A stretch of 64,000 nt of DNA from Nepenthes gracilis. Its lineage: Eukaryota > Streptophyta > Magnoliopsida > Caryophyllales > Nepenthaceae. Made by a program: the position numbers and the translations under genes. How positions within the stretch are numbered: the stretch's first letter is position 1; each line of letters starts with the position of its first letter. The stretch lies in NCBI GenBank assembly GCA_033239525.1, contig BSYO01000025.1:8776001-8840000 (forward strand), in the 5' to 3' direction. The notes under the pieces were generated by a model. That model was not told the DNA's origin. It searched no databases and saw only the letters and a program-made list of their open reading frames with translations. Of this stretch, positions 1-10,384 are shown piece by piece.

Positions 1-140
1 GTGTATGTATATAAAAAATATATAGAGAGATTCTATTTTTTTTTTTTTTAAGAAGTAAAATTTTATATTTTTTTTTGAGATTATTGGATTAAAATTTTGC
101 TATAAAAATTTAAAAATAAATATATTGAATATAATTATGT
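1..140. other. AT-rich flank, no gene
   Basis: Homopolymer-rich A/T sequence with no coding signal. Recognisable gag similarity on the minus strand stops near position 140, so the retroelement to its right is truncated or interrupted here. Confidence 0.6.
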
Positions 141-1336
141 TGCTTCACAATCTGGGGATTCTGATAGTCCCCAGGCTTCCTCTTTGTTTCTGACGCCCTC
201 GGACGGATGTTCTCGTCCTTATCAGGGCGCTTTGTGTCGTTCACTTCTTCGGCCGCTATGTAGGCCCTCTCCACGGCCTCAGCCTCTGCGAACGTTTGAG
301 GACTCTTGTGGATGAGATGCTTAAAGAAGGCACCTCCCTCCAGGGCGGTCAGGAAAGCATTTAGCTTTACCTTGTCAGACAATTTTGGGATCTGCCTGGC
401 CTCGACTATGAACCTGGCCAGGAATCCCCTTAGGCTCTCCCTCGCACCTTGCTTCACGCGGGTAAGGTGCTAGGACTGCTTCTTTACCCTCCTGCTAGAG
501 GCAAACTGTGAGAGGAATGCGGCCGCCAATTCGCTAAAAGTGCTGATGGAGATCGTAGACATCCCGTAAAACCATATTCTTGCATCCCCCTTCAGCATTA
601 GGGGGAAACATTGGCACATGGTCATCTCATCTAGGCCCTGGAGGCTTAAGTGCTCCTGGAAGAGGTTCAAGTGATCCATTGGATCAGCGCTTCCGTCATA
701 GGCCTCCAGGTTGGGCATTTTGTATTTCAGAGGCAGCGTCCTCATCCTAACATTGGTCGTGAACGGGAATTGCAGGACGCTGGCCCCGTTGCTTTCACCG
801 AAGACGCGGTTCCAGACCTTTTCAAACTTTTCCTCCACTTGGGGTGGAGCCGTCGCCCTCCTCGTGTTGAGGTGATGTCTCAACTCGTAGGGCTGTTGGT
901 TCGTGCGCCTCTCAGAGGTTCCCCTGGACCTCGAAGGGGTATTATGTCTTAGGGCCGCCTCCCGGGTGAGATGTTCCGGGTTACTCTTGGCCTGGGGACC
1001 CAAGCGGTCCTCCAACCTGCGAGGAACTCTGCTGCTGGAGGCGACTTGAGTCCTCGATAATTCCCGATTGGCAGGCACCCTATCTGGGAGATCACGTCTC
1101 CTTCCTCCATTCCGGGACGTCCCCGCCTGGGAGGCCCTAGAAGGGGCTTCCTTCGCCTTCTCGTCCATCCTAGCGCAGAGTGTGAGGAAGGCCTTTGACA
1201 TGTCTTCCATCTTGGTTGCTAAGCCCCGGATGATCGGGTCGGGATGGTTTTCAATACCAACGCAGGGGTCGGGGATGTTTTCTTGCGAGGTCGCGGCCCT
1301 TGCCGGCGCGCTCGCCTGTGCTCTAGTGTTTACCAT
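110..1336 (-). pseudogene. gag: Ty3/gypsy Tat-like gag, one in-frame stop
   Basis: Structural (capsid/nucleocapsid) protein of a Tat-like Ty3/gypsy retrotransposon. Reading starts at the ATG ending at 1336 (MVNTRAQAS). A low-complexity N-terminal region is followed by a retrotransposon-gag core with NLEAYDGSADPMDHL and FLSQFASSRRVKKQS. A single TAG at 470-472 interrupts the frame, and the same frame resumes at once (HLTR, then VKQGARESLRGFL), so this is a point nonsense mutation rather than a frameshift. The C-terminal zinc knuckle and all of pol are missing because similarity ends near 140. The N-terminal half resembles the gag remnants at 47485-48230 and 53870-55490. Dead copy; assignment to Ty3/gypsy gag is secure, lineage Tat likely. 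Confidence 0.85.
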
Positions 1337-1420
1337 GTTGGACTTCTTAGTGCGAAGTTGTTGAAGTGTTTGTCAAACGTTGTTTGGGAGGGTAAAAAGC
1401 TGGTTTCTAGTCGCTTCCCA

Positions 1421-1432
1421 AAGACGGCGCCA
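1421..1432 (-). other. Primer-binding site of LTR-A element
   Basis: On the minus strand TGGCGCCGTCTT lies one base after the LTR end. It resembles the plant tRNA-Asp-type primer site (TGGCGCCGT...). The same motif with TGTGGG following it is at 48235-48250 in TatB, which supports the Tat assignment. Confidence 0.7.
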
Positions 1433-1433
1433 A

Positions 1434-2733
1434 TGTTGCGTTTTGGAGTTCCGACCGCCGTACAATGATGACGGGAGATGGCGTCAGGTGGACAGAATCG
1501 AATGCAACGCAAAGATGTTTCTAATTTACGTGAGTGAGAGAAAAAGAGGAGAGACAGAGGAATAACAGTGCAAAGGGGATTTTTACGTGTAAAGCCCTCT
1601 TGTGAATGAGAGGGAAAAACCACGTGGCTTGAGTGCCTTTAAAGATTTTACTATTGTAGATTGTAGTACAAGTGTAAGCATGAGAATATTGTCTTCTACT
1701 CTCTGGGTTTCTGTTCTCAAATGATGGATCAGAGATCCTTTTTCTAGTGTTCTTAAGTGGGTATTTATAGTGAAAAATTTATCCGTTGGAAAACGTCCAC
1801 GTGGCTACTGATGCGTGCTGGGATGCTGTCCACCTACACTGCTGACATGGCCATGCTGTGTCAGGCACGCTGGCGAGTGCAGGGAGGCCGGCTGCCAGCG
1901 CCGCTGATTGGGCCATACCGCGTCAGGCTTGTTAGTCTGTGACGTCGACCTCGAAATGACAAGGGCATGCTCTGAGCATCATCATTTACTGTAGCAGTGG
2001 CGTACTGCAGAGGTTGCGTGTTCTTTGATAACAGTAAAATCCCTGAGCTAGCACTCTCGGACGCCCAGAGAGCGTCCTCATCCTTTATTGGCTCGTTTTG
2101 CCTTTTGTCTGTGTCCGCGGATTTATTGACACCTTGAGGAGGTTCTCGGACAGTCTAAGATAATTTCCTAGCTTGAGAGACGTGTCTATCCATTTTCTTG
2201 AATCCACGGACTCACTGAGTTAGATGGTTCTCGGACGCCAACTGCAACATTGCCCAGTGAAGGGTCTTTGGTCCTTTGTGGAATGTCCTCGGGCTTTTAC
2301 GCAAAGTACTGACCTCTCGGGCTTATCCAAGCTCATCAGGGGCGTTGAGATGCTGACGTGTGTCCTCGGGCTTTCATGTTAGAATAAGGTCTCGGCCAGT
2401 TTTGCTATTTGGGCCTTGCTTTATGGACCCTGGGGTATTGGAACCCAACAGAAAGGAAAGGAAACGGGAAGGAGGAAAGAGGAACACGCGGCAGGATCCG
2501 GGGGTTCATAGGGAGATTTCGGCAAACCCTAAAAGGGGTTCTTCCTTCTTATTTAAGGGGGATTACGGTTAGGGAAGAGAGAAGGAAATCTACGCCCAGC
2601 CGGAGGGAGTGTTGCCGTGAATTTCGAACCCACCACCGCCTCTGTGACGGTACCCCGTTTTTTTTTCGTCCTGCCAGCGACCGTCTGACACTACTCCCGA
2701 ATTAGCATAGTTTGATCCGGATCAATCGTGACA
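1434..2733 (-). repeat. 5' LTR of Tat-like element (LTR-A)
   Basis: In plus orientation the LTR starts TGTTGCG directly after the PBS. The proposed outer end is ...CGTGACA at 2733 (TG...CA), giving about 1.3 kb; that outer boundary is the least certain point. A TATA-like CTATAAATACC on the minus strand at 1760-1770 is correctly placed for transcription toward gag. A second truncated copy in the same orientation is at 20507-21289 and fixes the family identity of 1690-2535. Confidence 0.7.
1760..1770 (-). promoter_or_regulatory. TATA box of LTR-A
   Basis: CTATAAATACC on the minus strand, about 330 bp before the LTR end. The same box is present in the second LTR-A copy near 20578-20588. Confidence 0.55.
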
Positions 2734-2775
2734 CTATGTATAAACAACATAAAGGATAAGATCATAGGATCTCCA

Positions 2776-3677
2776 TGTTGGGTAAGAATGAACCGTGGGG
2801 CACCGTGACCGGTCGGACAGATTGCTCAGACTCCAATGAAGAAGAGTGCCCGGTCGGACAGCCACACACATAGTGCAAGGAAAGAAGAGAAAAAAGCACA
2901 CGAGTGTTTAACGTGGAAATCCCTTCTGAAACAGAAAGGGAAAAACCACGGGAGTAGAGATTATAGCAAATCCACTATGTGAAAAATGGTTACAAACCCC
3001 CGAGATGGAGTATCCGCTACACACTCGAGAATAACAAAGGAAAAACTCTCCAAAGTACACAGGAAGCACTCCTCCTTTCCACTCTCCGTTTTTCCTCACT
3101 TCTGCCTCACTGGTGGTGCACTCCTCTCTCTTCTTTCCACACTTGAATCTTGCTTCACAACACTCACACTGCTCGTCTACAGTGATGCTGTTCTTTCTCT
3201 GCTATCTTAGCTCTCACACTCATTGCTTGTTGGGGCTCTGTATATGTAAAAATCCCGGGAGACCGTCCGGCCACCCTAGCAGTAGGGTGGCAGACCACGC
3301 CTCCTAGGCCGGCCACAGCCACCCTAGTAGTAGAGTGGCAGGCACGCCTCCTAGGCCTGCCACAGCAGGCGCACGCTCAGCGTGCAGAGCCTGACATCCA
3401 TTGGAAGTTGCAGCCGCCACCAACTTCCAATCAAAATAGGCCACCAACCCACTTGCACTGTGCAGGCCTACCCGAGAAAGTCAACGCCTAGGCTTCAGAG
3501 TCCTCATCCATGACTTCTCGGATTCCTTGGACACCTTAGCGTACGCGTCCCCAAGTCCGCGTCCATCAGACTTCGCGGACTTCTTAGACACCTCAGAGTC
3601 CGCGTCCATCAGACTTCTTGGACTTCTTTGACACCTTAGAGTCTGCATCCCCAAGTCCGCGTCCATCAGACCAGGGA
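2776..3677 (-). repeat. 3' LTR of the copia element (truncated)
   Basis: Starts TGTTGGGTAAGAATGAACC and parallels 14780-15670 over its whole length, including the shared GGAAAAACCACGGGAGTAGA block and the CCACCCTAG(C/T)AGTAG repeats. Similarity stops near 3671-3677, where chromovirus LTR sequence begins. The U3 end seen in the other copy is missing. Confidence 0.8.
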
Positions 3678-4739
3678 ATCTGGTCAAGGAGAGTGTGTGA
3701 AAATATTAAAGTATCTGGTTGAATGAGAGGCTTTGGTACTTTAATGTGGTCTACGCTTATCTGATACTGATTTTTGTATCTTGGTGGGTTGAGGTACGTT
3801 TCCTAGTGTGGCGGGATACTTATAGCCATGTGACCATCGTAGGAGATGATATCGGGGATATCATTTGGCGAGGGGTATCACGGGTGGTATCGGCATGCTA
3901 TGGGTACAGCCTCTGGGAGGACTGTAGGGGTAGTTGGATACCATAGATAACCTCGTTACACTTACCCAACCGTTGGGGGGTAAATACGCGGCCTTTGGTT
4001 TACGGTGGTAGAGTAAGGTCCAAGGAGATTCATTGTGATGTTTTATCATTGTTGATACCTCATGAGTTTGGGATTCGGTGGAATCCATAAGTTATATTCA
4101 GTAGAATTTATGTTGTTATTATTGTTTGATATTCAGGTCGTTCACACTGGCATTCAGACCAGGGAATCCCCACTTATTCGTGATATCGAATTTTAGGGGA
4201 TTACCGTTGTCTATTGGTACTCTTATTATCTTTGTGATATATGGGTCAATGGTGTCCTATCTTGCTTAGAGTCGTATTTACGACATATTGTAATTTTCTC
4301 GGATAGTAGATGATTAGAGTGATGTCAAGGTCTTTATGGTTGATATCCGAGATTGTTACTGTTATATGTTGCTTTTGATTATTATTACTTGTTGGGCTTT
4401 GGCTCACCCTTGTGTTTTCTTGGCTCCAGATTGAGTTGATTGCATAGTGCAGACCATAGAATCCTACTTTGGCTACAGAAACTCGAGATAGAGAAGATAG
4501 TAGAGATAAAGGCTCATAAGAAGAAGTTCTAAAGACAGTTCATCGATCGAGATTTTGTTTGGATATATTATTGGTATCGAATTCTCAGGATAATAATATT
4601 TGTATACATTTCCTGATCTCGAAGGAATTCGTTATGGAAATTACAATTATGATATTGGATTTATTATGATGATTGAAATTTTGCGTTTTCTCGTGGTCGA
4701 TTTAAAGTGGATCAAATGACTCGGGTTTCGGTCGTTACA
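3672..4739 (+). repeat. Chromovirus (Tekay/Del-like) LTR fragment, 3' part
   Basis: Ends ...GGTCGTTACA, the expected chromovirus LTR terminus, and contains the lineage motif TTGTTGGGCTTTGGCTCAC near 4390-4410 (compare 7657-7680 and 22572-22590). The 5' part is missing. The left junction with the copia LTR shows a 14-nt direct repeat, CAGACCAGGGAATC, at 3667-3680 and 4155-4168. No primer-binding site follows; copia protease sequence resumes instead. It is therefore the end of a 3' or solo LTR. Confidence 0.65.
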
Positions 4740-5075
4740 TCCTTGGTGTCGCATGGTGCGAGGCCCCACTGTCCATCACCCAACTCGTCCCCTAGCATGG
4801 TCGGCTCCGTGCTTCCCCTGCATGGACCACCAGGAGGCCTCCTCCTGTCACGACAGAGACCAAGGACTCTTCTTGTCCTTATCCCTTCTCGGCCTTCTGG
4901 CATGGCAGGCTCTGTGCTTCCCCTGCATGGACCACCAGGAGGTCTCCACAGTAAGCTATTGTCTCTTGATCATTAGCATGATCCATTTTCCCCTGACAAT
5001 CACTTCTGTCCTCCTTGTCCTGCCTTCTCCTCGGACAGTCCCTCTTTATGTGGCCTTTCTTGCCACAAAAGAAGT
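4740..5075 (-). pseudogene. gag-pol: copia gag zinc knuckle and protease N-terminus (fragment)
   Basis: Read on the minus strand from 5075. The first residues are the second half of a CCHC zinc knuckle (FFCGKKGHIKRDCP); its first Cys is lost at the junction with the Tekay1 LTR. At 4741-4782 is WVMDSGASHHATP, the aspartic protease active-site motif typical of copia elements. The 104-bp stretch containing CCTGCATGGACCACCAGGAG occurs twice (about 4818 and 4922), and in-frame stops separate the zinc knuckle from the protease. The protease is cut by the LTR end at 4739. Identification rests on two clear motifs in the right order and orientation for the surrounding copia element. Confidence 0.75.
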
Positions 5076-5119
5076 TGTAACGACCTAAAATTTTAATAAG
5101 AAAATTTTAACCATCAAGT

Positions 5120-5610
5120 CCGGTCAACGCACGTTGACCGGAAAACGAAATAAGAAGAAGTTCGGATTGCATTGGTGAAATTCTAGTCCGGATTCCTGGA
5201 TGAAAAAGTAGTCCGGATTTTCTTGATAAAATGAAGTCCGGATTTTCTTTGGTAAAAAGAAGTCCGGATTTCGTTGGAGAAAAGAAGTCTGGATTTAATG
5301 AGAATGAAGTCCGGATTTCCTTAGTAAAAACACTCCGGACTTCCGAAGTAAAAAGAAGTCCGGATTTGCTTGAAAGAAAACACTCCGGATTTCCAAAGTA
5401 AAAAGAAGTCCGTATTTAATGAAAATGAAGTCCAGTCTGTAAAGACGGAATGAAATGTGTGAAGTAAAGACGGAGTAGTTTTTGAGATGAAAAGCTGAAG
5501 TTAAAGTAAAAGAAGAAGAAATCCGGTCAACGAAAAATGTTGACCGGAGAAACGTGAACAAATGAATAGAAAGGAGATAGAAATCCGGTCAACGCTCGAT
5601 AGTTGACCGG
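5120..5610 (+). promoter_or_regulatory. Three CCGGTCAAC/GTTGACCGG hairpins in Tekay1 U3
   Basis: Perfect 9-bp inverted repeats are at 5120-5141 (4-nt loop), 5523-5547 (7-nt loop) and 5585-5610 (8-nt loop), all with the same stem. Each arm contains TTGACC, the W-box core bound by plant WRKY factors. They lie upstream of the TATA box. The 3' LTR repeats them near 12695, 13098 and 13160; there the first has one mismatch. Confidence 0.7.
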
Positions 5611-5829
5611 AAGTTGTTTTGATGAAATAATGAAGTCCGGTCACAGAAAAAGGAAGAATATTGGGAAGGAGCGACCATCAATAAATTGGCTATTTCCGAG
5701 ACTTATTGGAAAACGACCCTCCTTGGAAATGTAAGATTTATAAATATCACCCCTTTGGAAAATGTAAAATCATAAATGATACCATTGGGAAACAGGAAAA
5801 TCATAAATGATGGCCACCAAAACCTAGGG

Positions 5830-5841
5830 CTATAAATAAGG
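5830..5841 (+). promoter_or_regulatory. TATA box of Tekay1 5' LTR
   Basis: CTATAAATAAGG, followed within about 60 bp by the presumed transcript start. The same box is present in the 3' LTR near 13404-13416. Confidence 0.6.
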
Positions 5842-6189
5842 ACTTAAGGGCATTAGGATAGGGCACCACTAGAAATCTCAGTAAAGAAGAAGGCAGAAAG
5901 CTAAGGAAAAAGTAGAAAGGAATTCAGGCAAGATACTCACCCTATTTCTAAAACTCATGTTTATTTATGTTGCTATGAAAGTATATAATATTTTGTATGA
6001 AGTATGCTTTTACTGTTCGCTCTGAAATGCATGTTTAAAGAAAAGTGCATTACGCATGATATTCTGTTATGATTATGAATTTTTGCTAAATGCATGTTTA
6101 CGGAAAGGAATTTTAGGCCTTAAGATGAAACAGAAAGTCCACGCTATTGAACTCGCATTCACAAAATATCTATGAATTTAAGATAAAAG

Positions 6190-7165
6190 ACTTCTGGCAT
6201 GTTGACAGAAAATGATTTAGAACTCCGGCATTTTAGGAAATAAGTACTCTGTCCAGTTTGAATAAAGAACTCCGTCCAAAAGAACTCCGGCTTTTTATGA
6301 ACAATGTGCTCCGTCCTCTTTTAGTACTCCGGTTTTTAAAGAAGAGGAGCTTCGGCCTTTACGTCCTTAAAAAGTACTCCGTCCTGTTGTTTTGAAATGA
6401 ACTTCGGTTTTGACAAAAGCGAACTTCGACTTTTACTCCGCTCTTGTAAGAAAAGAACTCCGGCAATAATAAATGAACTTCGGTTTCAGGAACTTCGGCT
6501 TTCCGTTTAAAAGGAACTTCGGAAATTTAATAAATAAAACTCTGTCCTTTTTATTGGAAAATAACCGGATATTAAACTTCGGATTTTATAAGAAAGTGAA
6601 CTCCGGATTTAGAGCTTCGGATTTTAAATAGAAACATATTCCATAATTTAGAACTCCGGATTTTGAAAGAAACGTACTCCGTCCATGATGCACTCCGTCC
6701 TTTAAGCACTTCGGATTTTAAAAGAAAAGTGCTCCGTCCATGAAGCACTCCGTCCTTTAAGTACTCCGGATTTTAAAAGAAAAGTACTCCGTCCATGAAG
6801 CACTCTGTCCTTTAAGTACTCCGGATTTTAAAAGAAAAGTACTCCGTCCATGAAGCACTCTGTCCTTTAAGTACTCCGGATTTTAAATAAGAAAGGCACT
6901 CCGTACTTTTTGAAAAGAAAGGCACTCCGTCCCTTTTAAGAAAAAAGACTTCGGTCTTGTTAAAAATGTACTCCGTCCTTTATGAATAAAGAACTCCGGC
7001 TAAAGAAAACGAACTCCGGTTTCTATGTAAAAGAACTACGGTATTGTAAAAGAACTCCGGTTTATTTTGGCTTTGAAAGGCACTTCGGCATTGATAAAAG
7101 AAGTCCGGCTTTAAGAGCTCCGGTCCTCTGCATGATATGAACTCCGGCTTATGTATTTATGAACA
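6190..7165 (+). repeat. Short interspersed CTCCGG/CTCCGTCC array in LTR R-U5
   Basis: Dozens of copies of GAACTCCGG, GTACTCCGTCC, AACTTCGG and variants occur at 15-30-bp spacing. The best-preserved tandem part (about 6705-6890) has units near 52 bp built of CACTCCGTCCTTTAAG and TACTCCGGATTTTAAA. The same array is in the 3' LTR (about 13795-14595). No reading frame runs through it. Confidence 0.75.
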
Positions 7166-8008
7166 TGAAAAATGACATGTAATTACAGACAGCAAGTGGA
7201 ACTCCATGACTTTTGACTTTCGAACTATGATGATTGGCCATTAAAGAACACGAACCAAGAACGGAGTTTCCATTAAACTTGCTGTTAAAGATGGATGAAG
7301 GATATTGGAGTGACACTCGAGGACGCCTCCTGGGCCACGGGAGGGGACCTTTTGGTGGCATAAGAACTACGGACTATGGTCCCGTATGCCGGGTTAAAGG
7401 CAATACCTCCCGCCCCGGGGAGCATAATGAGGGGATACGGCTTTAGGTTGTGGGGTAGCACACAACCCGTCCTCGATGTTGTCCGCTCCCGTCCGGTCCC
7501 TAAAGATGATATGAATTCCGAATGATTTTGATGAATTTTCTGAAGACAAGATGAAAGAACATGAACTAAAGAAGAAACGATATGATGATTTTTCTTATGC
7601 TGTGCTATATATTTTGATGAAATTATATGTATGCTTATGTTTTATGCATGTGAGTATCTTGCTGGGCTTTGTAAGCTCATTCTTACAACTTTTCAGATGA
7701 AAAGCTTATGGAGGACGAAGTTGAGTAGAATCCTATGGTGTAGCTGATTGTTTAAGCTGGCTGGAGCAGATTTTTGGAGTTTTGTTTATTTTGTTTTGAG
7801 GAAACTTGTAATATTGATTCCGCTGCTTATGAATGTTAGAATGTTTCCGTGATACTTTGGAATTTCTGAAATTAAAATTCTTTAGAATGCATCTCAGGTT
7901 TGAATGAAGAAAAGAAAAATTTTTATGTTCACCTTTTTATCTTTTATTTGTAAGAACTTTGGATTTGACGACGGCTTTTGATGGTAATAAAAGTCGGGTC
8001 GTCACAGT

Positions 8009-8020
8009 TGGTATCAGAGA
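8009..8020 (+). other. Primer-binding site of Tekay1
   Basis: TGGTATCAGAGA, complementary to the 3' end of initiator tRNA-Met, two bases after the LTR end. Confidence 0.85.
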
Positions 8021-8189
8021 GAAAACTGAGATGCTTAGTTAGTTTGAATCAACACGGAAACTTAGGACAAGTTTAGTGTTGGCAAGAAGAGTGTTATCCT
8101 TACTTACACTTTGGGACAAAGACCATTACGATAGTTATCTTTAGACTAATTGACTAATAAAATTGTTCTTTTCAGACGTTTCCGCAGCC

Positions 8190-8810
8190 ATGTCTAACAG
8201 AGGAAGGAGAAATGATCAGATTAACAACACTCTTGATCGGGAGGCAAGATATGCGAACCTACTGGACAGAATGGCCGAAGTCATAAAAGCCTTGACTCCG
8301 ACCACTCCACCAACTCCGGTGACCACCCCAATTCCTGTCCATCAGGAGAGGTCGGTCTATGATCGGTTTACCAATGAACAAATTCCTGAATTTCTAGGGG
8401 AACCCAATCCGTTGAAGGCTGAAACATGGATTCAACGACTGAAGAAGGTATTTGCTGTAATCAAATGTCCTGCTGGGGACATGGTGCTATATGCCACTCA
8501 TAAGCTGGCAGGGGAAGCACAACAATGGTGGGAGATGCAGAAAAGAGTTTTTAATATGCCAGAGCGGGAGATTAGTTGGGAGATATTTGAAGCAGCTTTC
8601 CTGGAGAAATATTTTCCTGGAAATCTTCGTGGGCAGAAGGAGGATGAATTCCTTCGCCTAAGGCAGGGAAATCGCTCGGTGGCAGAATATGATTCAAAAT
8701 TTAATGAGTTTTCTCGCTATGCCCTTTCATGGTGGAAGATGAGGAGAGGAAGGTTAGACGGTTCTTTCAGGGATTACGGGATGATATCAGGAGACATCTT
8801 TCCACTCTGA
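8190..8810 (+). pseudogene. gag: Tekay1 gag, N-terminal part, frameshifted
   Basis: Capsid-type gag of a chromovirus. I take the ATG at 8190 (MSNRGRRND) as the start because it is the first ATG after the leader and chromovirus gags begin this way. The retrotransposon-gag core is visible: IPEFLGEPNPLKAETWIQ, GEAQQWWEM, FEAAFLEKYFPG and FNEFSRYA. Near 8727 one base is missing: the frame runs into unrelated residues and stops at 8810, while the correct gag sequence ([16 protein letters not shown]) continues in the next frame from 8729. The gag half and the pol half therefore sit in two overlapping frames. This looks like decay rather than programmed frameshifting, since it lies inside the gag core. 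Confidence 0.85.
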
Positions 8811-10384
8811 CGTTGACAACTTATGGAGAGGTGCTCGCAAAGGCGGTTATTTATGAGAAAGATTTGGAAAGGGGAGCAATATCCAGACAAAGGACTTTTA
8901 GTCAGGCATCCAAGGGCAGTGCTAGTGAAGGGCCTTCTAAGAAGGCAAGACCATCAAGGTTCAGCGCGGAACAGAGCCGATCGGTGCAGAATTCTCGATC
9001 TACGACTAATGATGTATGTGACCATTGCGGGAGATCACATGGAGGGAAGCCTTGCTACAAGAAGTTGGGTGTTTGTTATAACTGTGGGCAGGCGGGGCAT
9101 ATGATCAGAGATTGTCCGCTCGCTAAACAGGCCCCAGGAGTTAAGCCTCCTATCCCAGCCAAAGTGTTTGCCATTTCTGCACAGGAGGCTGAAAAGTCTA
9201 CGGAGGTGGTAGAAGGTACACTTTCTATCTGTGGCATCTCTAGTCACGTACTCTTTGATTCTGGATCTACTCATTCTTTTGTCTCCTATGAATTTTCGAT
9301 GCAGCTGACGACCCTTCCTAAAGTTCTTGAATACCCATTAATGGTTGCCTCACCAACAGGGTCGTCCGTAATATTAAATATAGCATTTTTCGAATGCCCA
9401 ATAAAAGTAAATGAATACTTGATGCCTGTTAACTTGGTTGTACTGAAAATGAAAGACTTTGATGCGATCTTGGGGATGGACTGGTTAGCCATGTATCATG
9501 CCAAGATTGACTGTTTCCGGAAAAGAGTAGAATTCACCATTCCTGGAAGCAAGCCTTTTCACATTCAGGGTGTTCGGCGAAAGGAAGTATCCTGCTTTAT
9601 TTCAGCTCTTCATGCCAGACACTTGATCAGTGATGGATGCCAAGCTTATTTGGCTTTTGCTAGTGTAACTACAGAAAATCAAGAATCTCTGGCTAAAGAG
9701 ATTCCTGTGGTGCGAGAATTTGAAGACGTATTCACTGATGAATTACCTGGATTGCCACCCCAACGAGAGTTAGAATTTGGAGTGGAATTGATACCAGATT
9801 CGGCACCGATATCCAAACCACCCTATCGGATGGCACCGGCTGAACTCAAAGAGTTGAAACAACAACTGCAGGAATTGCTAGATAAAGGTTTCATTCGGCC
9901 AAGTGTGTCACCATGGGGAGCACCTGTTCTTTTTGTCAAAAAGAAGGACGGAACCATGAGATTATGTGTGGATTATCGAGAATTAAACAAAATCACCATC
10001 AAGAACAAATATCCTCTGCCGAGGATTGATGATCTCCTTGATCAGTTACAAGGGGCTTGCATATTTTCAAAAATTGATCTTAGATCCGGGTATCATCAGC
10101 TTCGGATCAGCAAGGAGGATATAGCAAAGACGGCGTTTCGAACCAGGTATGGGCACTATGAATTCGTAGTAATGCCTTTTGGGTTGACTAATGCTCCGGC
10201 TGTTTTTATGGATCTGATGAATCGAATTTTGCAACCATACCTGGACAAGTTCGTGATCGTATTTATTGATGACATCCTTATGTACTCGAAAAGCTCTGAG
10301 GAACACGAGGAACATTTACGCACTACACTTCGGATTCTTAGGGAGCATCGGTTGTTCGCCAGATTGAAGAAGTGCGAATTTTGA
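8729..10384 (+). pseudogene. pol: Tekay1 gag C-terminus, protease and reverse transcriptase
   Basis: Continues gag after the frameshift. Zinc knuckle [14 protein letters not shown] is at about 9073-9114, preceded by a second Cys-rich motif ([10 protein letters not shown]). The aspartic protease active site [11 protein letters not shown] is near 9254. The RT fingers ([30 protein letters not shown]) and palm follow, with intact catalytic motif [12 protein letters not shown] near 10259-10294. The frame ends at a TGA (10382-10384) directly after LKKCEF. The next codon onward carries on the same protein, so a Trp codon has become a stop. Neighbouring segments are in the same frame downstream. Confidence 0.9.

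Larger units (their letters stand above)
5076..8006 (+). repeat. 5' LTR of Tekay1 (2931 bp)
   Basis: TGTAACGACC at the start and GGGTCGTCACA at the end are imperfect inverted ends. U3 (5076 to about 5855) contains repeated AAGTCCGGATTT-type motifs, three CCGGTCAAC hairpins, and a TATA box at 5830-5841. The transcribed part contains a dense array of GAACTCCGG / CACTCCGTCC motifs (about 6190-7165). The conserved GCTGGGCTTTGTAAGCTCA block is near 7660. It parallels 12651-14595 up to position 7019. Confidence 0.88.

Noticed and set aside
650..1364. Plus-strand open frames of 61-100 residues
   Set aside because: They are antisense shadows of the gag gene on the minus strand, with no family resemblance.
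4707..5088. Plus-strand frames of 89 and 111 residues
   Set aside because: Antisense to copia zinc knuckle and protease, which carry diagnostic motifs on the minus strand.
6190..7165. CRISPR-like repeated motifs
   Set aside because: Irregular spacing, no spacers of constant length, plant LTR context and no cas genes.
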